Positions 9,701 to 16,735 of a stretch of DNA of 16,735 nt are shown here, one piece after another. Source of the DNA: Polyrhizophydium stewartii (taxonomy: Eukaryota; Chytridiomycota; Chytridiomycetes; Rhizophydiales). The position numbers were made by a program, and so were the translations under genes. The stretch is taken from NCBI GenBank assembly GCA_027604665.1, contig JADGIZ010000292.1, positions 1-16,735 of the forward strand, in the 5' to 3' direction. Below the pieces are notes generated by a model. It was not told the origin of the DNA. It did no database searches and was given only the letters and a program-made list of their open reading frames with translations. Positions within the stretch are counted from its first letter, which is position 1, and each line of letters starts with the position of its first letter.

Positions 9701-10170
9701 AGCTGGTCTGCCGACGGCGCGTGCTTTGCGACAGCCTCACGCGACAAGCTCGTCAAGATCTGGAGCAAGACCGGCGGGGAATGGAGCTGCGTGCACATGC
9801 TCAAGTGCAACGAGGCCGTCACGATGATCGACTTTTGCCCACGGATGATCGCCGGTGCATACGTTGTTGCCACGGGTCTGGAGACTGGAGAGATTATTCT
9901 TCACAGCGTCCGCCAGGACGGCAGCGGCGCATGGTCTTCTTCTCTGGCCAGCGTGCAGATTGCTGCAAGGTGAGGAGCGGCGAGTTTGTGAGTCAATCCC
10001 TTTTGTTCCTTATGCTGACATGGTTGACTGCATTCTGGAAAAGCGACTTGCATGTGCTGGCGGTCAAGGGCCTGGCCTGGCGTCCCAACTTCGAGCCGAA
10101 CGGCGAGATCTGCCTTGCATCGTGCAGCGAGGACCATAGCGTGCGCGTCTTCAGTCTCAAGCTTGAGTGA
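6794..10170 (+). CDS. ELP2: Elongator complex subunit 2 (WD40 double propeller)
   Basis: Twelve exons join in frame to 879 aa: 6794-6916, 6987-7065, 7137-7231, 7308-7470, 7544-7627, 7692-8030, 8087-8904, 8967-9030, 9098-9254, 9318-9577, 9639-9969 and 10044-10170. Yeast and human Elp2 have roughly 790-830 residues. The 11 introns are 56-76 nt. The start Met-Ser-Ala-Val-Leu-Glu, with Ala-Cys-Asn-Arg and a Trp-Ser strand, matches Elp2. About 13 WD-type blades are visible, enough for two propellers. Elp2 hallmarks include Gly-His-Thr-Asp-Arg-Val-Asn-Cys, Ala-Ala-Ser-Asp-Ser-Thr-Val, Gly-His-Thr-Asp-Trp-Ile-Arg-Ser, Asn-Lys-Leu-Tyr-Gly-His-Gly-Tyr-Glu and the last-blade Ser-Cys-Ser-Glu-Asp-His-Ser-Val-Arg. 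Elp2 is a scaffold in the Elp1-Elp2-Elp3 subcomplex, which adds carboxymethyl groups to wobble uridine of tRNAs in the cytoplasm. The gene converges on the next gene, with 105 nt between stop codons. Confidence 0.95.
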
Positions 10171-10275
10171 ATTCGCTTTGGCAGCGAGACGTTTATGTGA
10201 ATCGCCGCGACATGACGGCCGACGTTGTCACCGCCGCGCCGCAAGGACGTCGCGAACGCGCAGTGCTGCGCTGTA

Positions 10276-11522
10276 TCAAACTCTGGAGAAGTCGATGATG
10301 GAGCTGGGGAAGTTGAGCCGCGGGACTTGCAGCGACTCAAAGAACTCGATTCTGCGTCCCGTGAGGTTCGATCAGCACACCGCGCCGGGATTTGCAGAAA
10401 GTCCATGTCGGTACACTCACCCGGCAACAACGGTTTCGGGCATGATTCTTGCAATGAGCCTGCATCAATGCGTTAGCATCTGAGCGAGAGAGCGGGCGAC
10501 AGCCCAAGGTGCATACTCGGAGGCCTCTCCCTGAGAGAAGCGATTCTCGAGGCAAATACGGACAAAGCACTGCTTCAGAATGTCTGGACTCGCCATGGGT
10601 CAGCAAGCACCGTGCAGCATGCGCACAACGATCAAACCGCGTTCTGCCGCACCGAGGTCAGGCAGCTGGATACCTGGCGCGAACTTGGCGTTGTTGAAGC
10701 ACACCTGCGTCGATTGCGTCGTCAGCAGTCAAGGGCAGAATGACCGCGTGCCATCCAGCACTGGGATGTAGCGTCATACCCAGTGGTCAAAACGCTTGTC
10801 TTCGGGTTTGGGCTCAAACTGGAAGCACGGCAGCACGACATTCTGCGACTGGAGAATGTTTTGGGCTCTCTTGGGCGAGATGCCGGTCGTGGCCACGAAA
10901 AACAACGTGCGCGGGAACGGATCCTGGCCAGCCGTGAGCTCCTGCGCCAGCGCAAAGTGCATCGCCGAGCACATGACGACCACAAAGTCGAATGACGACA
11001 GGATCTGGGTGTGTGGCACGTCGGTGCGTGGCACGGCATGGAGGGTCAGATGTGTGCGGCGGCATCTCGCGCGGCATGGGACCAACGCACCGATGGCGAC
11101 GACCAGTCCCAGTCGACTCGGATGCCCGCAAACGCAGGTGGCAACCGGTCGAGCAGCCGCGGCCCCCTGCGGCTCAGCACCGTGATGTTGGCGCTGTCCA
11201 AGATGTCGGGGCGGCGCAGAAAGACCTCGAGCAGCACCGCGCACTGGATCTCGCTCGTCTCCGGGAGCACGTCTGGCAGCAGGACAGCCATCCGCGGCAC
11301 GGGGCTCTCTGGACGCAGCGCAGCAAGCAGCCGCTTGAAAAGCACCAGGACAACAACGGCCTGGTTTCTGACAGACTCTGTCGTGCGATGGAACACAACG
11401 CGGGTTGCCGCCAGAGCGCTGGCCGCCCGCGCCGGCTGCAGCGCCTCGCCAAAGTCGAATGGCAGGCCGGCGCAGAGCTCCGCCAGCGTCGTGACGGGCA
11501 GCGCGACGGACGGCGCCTGCAT
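10276..11522 (-). CDS. NOXRED1-like protein (pyrroline-5-carboxylate-reductase-type fold)
   Basis: Six minus-strand exons (11522-11091, 11004-10780, 10704-10674, 10583-10517, 10459-10421, 10351-10276) give 289 aa. The introns are 86, 75, 90, 57 and 69 nt. The N-terminal third is helical, followed by a Rossmann-like unit: strand Met-Ala-Val-Leu-Leu at 78-82, a helix, then strand Ile-Thr-Val-Leu-Ser-Arg-Arg at 113-119. That strand resembles the 'STRRPE' element of NOXRED1. Next come a Phe-Asp-Phe-Val-Val-Val-Met-Cys strand and a strand and loop resembling NOXRED1's 'SFVAAIPL' and 'ILRPQYQF' regions. NOXRED1 is a poorly characterised relative of P5C reductase, so I infer no substrate. The first strand is not followed by the usual GxGxxG loop (it reads Pro-Asp-Val-Leu-Pro-Glu), so NAD(P)H binding may be lost. 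The small 3' exons are supported by phase and residue continuity only. The assignment is a pattern-level judgement; an uncharacterised protein is the alternative. Confidence 0.6.
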
Positions 11523-11717
11523 CTGCTGCCGATGCTGCTGCCGACGCTGCGAATGCCGCCCGGAGCAAGCGCGGCCAATGCGCAAACAGGCAATCTCGTC
11601 GCCCGTCCAAGGCGCACACCCAAACGCCGCACACACCCAAGCACGGCGAGGCAGCAGCAGCCGGCCGATATTCGGCACACGCGGGAGATCGGAGACAGGG
11701 CATGGGGTTGCATTCGC

Positions 11718-12415
11718 TTATTTCTTGGCGGCAGCCTTGGCCTTGGCAGCAGCCTCCTCGGCGTCGTTCTGGGCGGTGGCCCAGTTGGACCACTTCTCGG
11801 CATCGAAGTACAGGCTGTTCGAGTCGATCGCGGGGACTGGGCGAGCGCGGCGTCAGCATCACGGTGCAAAGGTGCCGCGAGGCGAGCACAGCGGCCTGGG
11901 CTGCTCGTGGCCAGCGTCGTGCGCAGAGCGGGGCGGCGGCCAGATGCAGAGGGAGAGACGGCGGCAGCGGCAGCGGGAGCAGCGACTCACCGCCGGCCTT
12001 GGAGGCGAGGGCGGCCTGCTCGCGGTTGTACTGGGCCTCGTAGGCGATCTTGGCCTCCTCAACGAGCAGCTTGTGGTGGGCTTCGTGCTGCTCCTCGGCG
12101 CGGTCCTTGACAAAGCGGGTCAGGGAGTGGTGGCGGGTCCAACCCCACCACACGCCGACGGCGAGCGCCGACCAGCGCAGGAACTGCGGGCGGCGCGGGA
12201 CGGGGGAGGCGTCGCGCAGCGCAGCGAGCGTCGACGGGCCATTTTTTTGTGGTCATCGTGTTGCAATCGTCCCGGTCGCGGCGCGGGTGGGTCGGCCGGC
12301 CGGCGGCAGGTGGCGGGTGGGTCAGCGCCGGCGGGTGCGTGCGCGCGGGCAGGCGCGCGGGGCGGCAGGGCGGCCATGCACGCACGCTGACGCTCTGCTG
12401 GTTGATGAAAGACAT
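11718..12415 (-). CDS. ATP21: Mitochondrial F1Fo ATP synthase subunit e
   Basis: Three minus-strand exons (12415-12386, 12183-11991, 11836-11718) give 113 aa. The 10-residue first exon joins in phase 0 to Phe-Leu-Arg-Trp-Ser-Ala-Leu-Ala-Val-Gly, closely matching the subunit e start (short N-terminus, then Arg-Tyr/Trp-Ser-Ala-Leu). The single membrane helix carries the GxxxG motif at Gly20 and Gly24, through which subunits e and g associate and support ATP synthase dimers and cristae shape. A charged helix rich in Glu/Lys/Gln follows, then a conserved Lys-Leu-Leu-Val-Glu-Glu-Ala-Lys, and an Ala/Lys tail. The protein is longer than animal subunit e (about 70) and near or above the yeast length (96). 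Its introns (202 and 154 nt) are among the longest here. An ATG inside intron 1 at about 12248 is out of frame and was rejected as the start. The start codon faces the ABC transporter across a divergent gap. Confidence 0.9.
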
Positions 12416-12880
12416 GGCTGCAGGAGGGCCGTGACGCCGAGCAAGGTCGCCGGCAAGGCCGCGGTGCGCCGGTCGCGGTCCTGAGGACGCGCTCGGCTCC
12501 GAGCCTCTGCATCCAGAGACGGCTCTCGGCATCGTGCGCCCGACGGCGTTGCGCGCGCTGCGCCGGCTGCCGCAGAGATGCGCCTTGTACCGAACCTCGT
12601 AGAGGTCCGCACTTGCTTTGTAAAGCGGCCAGCGAGCTGCAATAGACTCGGAAACCACCCCGCTGCATGCGTGCGATGTGACTGGTGTCGGCTGTCTGTC
12701 TTCCGTCTCACGCGCATGCTGCCCGCCTCACGCTGGTGCAGCCCCGACTCAGGGATACGCCGCTCGCCAACACAGATCGGCCGCCCTCGCCACGAAGAAT
12801 GTTCCGGGCTCGCCTCGACGAGCCGTCGAACCAAATGCCGACACGTGTTCCAGCGGAATGCGGCAACAAAACCAGCTGCG
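12416..12880. promoter_or_regulatory. Divergent intergenic region between ATP synthase e and the ABC transporter
   Basis: These 465 nt hold the two divergent promoters and perhaps unrecognised 5' exons of the transporter. Open frames on both strands cross it, but their products are Cys/Trp/Arg-rich and lack any recognisable domain. No TATA box, tRNA or repeat of note is visible. Confidence 0.4.
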
Positions 12881-15800
12881 ATGGAAGGATGCGGCCACAT
12901 GATGCGACTCTTGGTCCCAGAAAAGCAAGCCGGTGCACAGCCCGGAGGCCTCGCACCCCGCCAGCCGATACGCCGCAACGCATGGGCCTTTGTTGCGCTG
13001 TCCTGGCTCAACCCGCTGCTGCGCACCGGCCGCCGCACACCGCTGGCGGAGCAGGTGAGGACCGCGACGCCCCATCGCTCCCAAGCGACCAGCGCTGACG
13101 GCCTGCCGCAAGAACCTGCCGCTGCTCGGAGCGAGTGACTCGGCTTCCACATGGAGCGGCTCATTCGACGACTTCCACGCACGCCTCCGCAAGGCCCGCC
13201 TGCAGCAGTCGACCGCCGCCCTGCCGTCTGTCGTCAAGACTCTCGCGCTGCACGTGGCTTGGCCAATGTGGGCATCCCTTGTCATTCCCATCGCGCGGTT
13301 CGCCGCTGACCCACATGACTGCGCAAAGAATCGCCTCGGTCTTGCTCAAGCTCGTCCATCTCGCCCTCACGCTCGCACTGCCGCTCGCGATCCCACAGGT
13401 CGTGCAGCTGCTTGCCCCGACGCCGAACGGGCCGTCGCTGCTCGTCTCAAACGGATACGCCGCCGCGGCGATGCTGCTCGCCATGCAGCTTGGTCTCGCG
13501 CTTGCCGACGTTTCCGGCAAGTCGGTTGCCCTCGCCATCGAAGTGCGGCTTCGAGCCATTCTCGCCAACGCAATCTTCGCAAAGACGCTTGTGCTCTCTC
13601 CAGCTGCGCGCCAGGTGTGCTCTCGCTGCCGACTGGTCATGCCACTGCCGTCCATTCGACTGACCCGCTTCTTGTGCCTGCTGCGCAAGTCCTTCTCTGC
13701 CGGCCGTGTCAGCAACCTCATGTCTTCCGATATCACCAGCATCCTCAACCTTGTCAAGAGCATGAACGACATCTGGGCCGTGCCGGTGCGCGTCGCTCTG
13801 TCGGCATATCTGATATATGTTTTCCTCGGAAACGCCATGTGGGTTGCCGTCGGTGCAATCGTCGTGCTCTCGATAGTCCAGTCTGCGATTGGCCCTCGCC
13901 TTGGCGCTTCTGTCGGAAAGTACGTCTCCGCAATGGACTCGCGCATCAACACCTTGCGCGAGTTCCTGCTCGGCGTCCGCGTGGTCAAGCTGCAGGCGCT
14001 CGAGGAAAGCTTTGTCGCCAAAACCACACCGATTCGCGAAACGCAAATGGCCGCACTGCGCTCGTTCATCTCTGTTCTCATTGCCCTCTTTACGGCCATT
14101 GATGTGCAGATTGCTCTCGTTCCGCCCATGACGCTTGCCGCACATGCAGCGTTTGGCAATACGCTGCAGCCCGGAAACGTCTTTGCAGCGTTGTCCATCT
14201 TCGACGGACTGCTGATGCCATTGCAGTTCTTGCCGCAAATCATCTCGATCATGTCCGAGACGCTTGTTTCGTACAAGCGCATTACCGAGTTCTTGCTCGC
14301 CGATGAAATCAAACCCGACGAGATCACGCAGCTGCTTTCCGCGTCAAAGTCACCAGACGGCACCGCGCTCAAGATTTCGGCCGCGTCGTTCACCTGGGAG
14401 GAGGTCAAGAAGGACGACGACAAGCCTAAGCCCAAGTCCAAGCGCCGAATCTTCAAGAAGAAGAAGAGCAAGGACAACGTTGTCGCCAACGCCGACGCAG
14501 ACAAGAAGGACGGCGACGCCGAGTCGGACAAGCCCGCGCCGTTTGCGCTGCAGGACATCACGCTTGACATTCCGCGCGGCTCGCTCGTTGCCGTCGTTGG
14601 CTCGGTCGGCTCGGGCAAGTCGTCGCTGCTGTCGGCGCTGATCGGCGGCATGCGCAAGACGGCCGGCGACTCGGCGCTGTTCGGCTCGGTTGCATACTGC
14701 GCGCAGGAGCCCTGGATCCTCACGGGCACCATTGAGGAGAACATTGTCTTTGGCAACGACGCCGTGCGCGACAGGATCCCCGCTGCCATTGCTGCGGCGT
14801 GCCTCGACCGCGACCTCGAGATCCTGCCCAACGGCCTCGGCACGCAGATCGGCGAGAAGGGCATCAACCTGTCCGGCGGCCAGAAGGCGCGCGTTGCGCT
14901 CGCCCGCGCCATTGCGCGCGACGCCGACATCTACCTGCTCGACGATCCGATCGCGGCACTCGACGCGCACGTCGGCAAGAAGGTCTTTGACGACGCCATC
15001 TGCGGCGTGCTGCGCGGCAAGACGGTGATCCTTGTCACGCACCAGCTGCACCTGCTTCCCAAGGTCGACACGGTCGTTGTGCTCGACGAGGGCCGCGTTG
15101 TCGAGACTGGCTCGTTCCGCGAGCTCATGGCGCGCGAGGACGGCGCGCTGGCCGAGATCATGAAGGACTACCACTTTGACGACGCCGAGGCCGAGGCGGG
15201 CAAGGACGCGGGCGACGATGCCGACGCCGACGGCGACAAGCCAGAGGACATTGTCAAGGCAGTCAAGGCGTTCGAGGAGGAGAAGGCCGTCGAGGAGGAC
15301 CGCCGAGTGGTGGGTGAATCAACATCGTGATGCTGGGCATGTGTGTATGTGTCTGCAAAGCTGATGGCGCATCTTGCAGGGAAGAGTCTCACTTGCGACA
15401 TACAAGGCGTACTTTCGAGCTGCAGGTCGCTGGCTTCTGCCGACTCTTGCCGCCGTTTGGCTTGCACTCCTCCTCGGCCGCCTGACGCCGCGCGTCATGC
15501 TTTCGATATGGACTTCAGGACTCAATCAGTTTGGGCTGAGCACGCATCAGTTTATGCCGCTCTATGTTGGTCTCGGCGCCATTGAAGTCCTCACAGACGG
15601 TAAGCTTTCATCTCGCAGACTGCCCTTGGCTCTATGGTTATGCTGACTAGACTACTGCAGTCGCCGCTCAGTTTGTTTGGTTTACAGGCGGATTCATTGC
15701 ATCGTCTGTCCTCCACAACAACGCACTCACGGGTCTCGTGCGTTCGCCGATGGCGTTCTTTGACGGCCAGCCCATCGGACGCATCCTCAACCGCATGTCT

Positions 15801-16735
15801 GCAGATGTCCGCGAGACGGACATGAGAATGCCCAACATGCTCTCCAACGTCATGGGTTCCGCCACACTTGCAACTGTTTCAATCACGATGATCTCGATTG
15901 CTTCGCCCATCCTCCTCAGTGAGTGCATGTGCATTGCACTTCAATGCTCTGTGCGTGTGGCTGACATTTTTGATGCTCGCAACGTCAGTTCTCTTTGTCG
16001 CCATCCTGCTCATCTCAATTGCACTGTACCGCTATTATCAGGCGTCGTACCGCGAGGTCAAGCGACTCTCATCCATCATGCGCTCGCCTCTCGCAGCGCA
16101 CGTGTCTGAGTCGCTCAACGGCATCCCCACAATCATGGCGTTTGCTGCCCAGTCGCACTTTGCGGCGACCAACATGGCCAAGATCGATCAGGCAAACCTG
16201 TCCTTCATGCTTCTGCAGAGTTTGGAGCTGTGGCTTGCCCTGCGCGTCGGTAGCATTTCGGCTATCATTGTGTTCGCCCTGATCGCTCTTGGCAGCGTTG
16301 GCGCAGTGTCTCGGACCTTCATTGCCGCCGCGCTTGCAGAGACCATGTCGCTCACCGACATGCTCTTGGCATTCATGTCGCTCGTCAGCATGGCAGAAGC
16401 AGCGGTGTGTCGTCGTGCCTGATTCAAAATGCTCGCAGGGCTAGATGCTGACAGGCTCATGCGCAGTTCAACGCTGTCGAGCGCCTCGACCATTACGGCA
16501 AGGATCTGCCGTCCGAGGCTGCGCGCGAGCTGCCTGCCGACCCCAAGGACGGCGATTGGCCAACTACCGGCGCTGTTGCGATCCGCGACCTCGAGATCCG
16601 GTATCCGTCCCGCCCGGACCATGCCGTGATCCAGGACCTATCGCTCGACATCCGTCCAGGCGAGAAGGTCGGCGTCGTCGGCCGCACGGGCTCGGGCAAG
16701 TCGACGCTCATGACGGCGCTGTTCCGCATCATGGA
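12881..16735 (+). CDS. ABCC-family (MRP-type) ABC transporter, cut by the window end
   Basis: Eight exons are visible (12881-13054, 13113-13267, 13329-13614, 13690-15309, 15380-15599, 15661-15918, 15989-16404, 16467 onward), coding 1132 residues so far. The order is TMD1-NBD1-TMD2-NBD2 with no TMD0. The N-terminal Leu-Ser-Trp-Leu-Asn-Pro-Leu motif is typical of ABCC. NBD1 has Walker A at 509-517 (GSVGSGKSS), a Gln loop, signature LSGGQ at 599-603, Walker B ending Leu-Leu-Asp-Asp-Pro (Asp624 in place of the catalytic Glu) and switch His656. TMD2 carries Ser-Pro-Met-Ala-Phe-Phe-Asp and Gly-Arg-Ile-Leu-Asn-Arg-Met. NBD2 begins at about 1080 with Walker A at 1115-1123. An Asp at the NBD1 glutamate site is normal for ABCC, where site 1 is non-hydrolytic. 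Family members export conjugates, drugs or metals at plasma or vacuolar membranes; the substrate is unknown. The start is uncertain (12881 or the ATG at 12899). The end of exon 4 could be 15306 or 15309. Confidence 0.9.
13615..13689 (+). other. 75-nt stop-free intron in the ABC transporter
   Basis: The donor is GTGTGC, the branch site CTGACCC and the acceptor GCAAG. The length is a multiple of three and no stop occurs in frame, so the coding frame appears continuous without splicing. Its removal joins Ser-Pro-Ala-Ala-Arg-Gln to [11 protein letters not shown], the uninterrupted family pattern between two TMD1 helices. The retained version would insert 25 residues rich in Arg, Leu and Cys. Confidence 0.8.

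Noticed and set aside
10774..12153. Single 459-codon minus-strand frame seeming to fuse ATP synthase e with a Rossmann protein
   Set aside because: The frame runs through introns of both genes and through the intergenic region. The two products are separable, each with its own start, stop and splice sites, so it is not a fusion gene.
12184..12385. Possible C/D-box snoRNA in the first intron of ATP synthase e (minus-strand ACGATGA)
   Set aside because: The C-box match has a mismatch, and no CTGA D box or terminal stem follows within the intron.
12504..12524. CTCTG-CATC-CAGAG hairpin in the divergent promoter, considered as a terminator or regulatory stem
   Set aside because: A 5-bp stem is expected by chance in 16.7 kb, and eukaryotic termination does not use such stems.
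12120..12668. Minus-strand frame with an ATG near 12248, a possible alternative start for ATP synthase e
   Set aside because: It is out of frame with the Arg-Trp-Ser-Ala-Leu helix. The spliced 10-residue first exon at 12415 gives the expected family N-terminus.
12322..13182. 286-codon minus-strand open frame across the ATP synthase e/ABC transporter gap
   Set aside because: It overlaps the transporter's first exons in antisense and has no recognisable motif or coding-like composition.
1..16735. An operon, biosynthetic cluster, mobile element, CRISPR array or defence system
   Set aside because: The genes are spliced, lie on both strands and belong to unrelated housekeeping pathways. I found no transposase, terminal repeats, direct-repeat array or effector domains.

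Overview
The window reads as gene-dense, GC-rich eukaryotic nuclear DNA with short spliceosomal introns. I could reconstruct nine protein genes and 36 introns from GT/GC...AG boundaries, CTGAC/CTAAC-type branch sites and protein continuity. Thirty-two of the introns are only 56-94 nt. The mix of an Elongator subunit, fungal-style mitochondrial small proteins and a coiled-coil protein resembling the ciliary factor BBOF1 suggests a flagellated (zoosporic, chytrid-like) fungus. This is an inference; no rRNA or other phylogenetic marker is present.

Layout: (1) 1-932, minus, 3' end outside the window: an ER membrane J-domain protein of the DNAJC25/Erj5 type. (2) 1321-3343, plus: an HSL-type alpha/beta hydrolase, divergent from gene 1. 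(3) 3507-4178, minus: an AIG2-like gamma-glutamylcyclotransferase, convergent with gene 2. (4) 4334-5832, plus: the BBOF1-like coiled-coil protein, divergent from gene 3. (5) 5915-6483, plus: TIM10. (6) 6794-10170, plus: ELP2 in 12 exons. (7) 10276-11522, minus: a NOXRED1-like Rossmann-type protein. (8) 11718-12415, minus: F1Fo ATP synthase subunit e. (9) 12881 to the window edge, plus: an ABCC (MRP-type) ABC transporter, cut after its second Walker A.

The genes are not an operon or a recognisable cluster. They serve unrelated housekeeping jobs: ER protein folding, glutamyl-amine metabolism, flagellum, mitochondrial import and ATP synthase dimerisation, tRNA wobble modification and membrane transport. 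They sit in alternating divergent and convergent pairs with intergenic gaps of 82-465 nt. I see no rRNA, tRNA, transposon, CRISPR array or defence system, and no convincing new biological system. The points most worth a second look are a GC-AG intron in TIM10, two 75-nt introns without in-frame stops, a NOXRED1-like protein that has lost the glycine-rich nucleotide-binding loop, a charged insertion in NBD1 of the transporter, the presence of a BBOF1-like gene, and a shared CTTTCCCG element in two divergent promoters. All exon boundaries below are my own reading and not transcript-verified.
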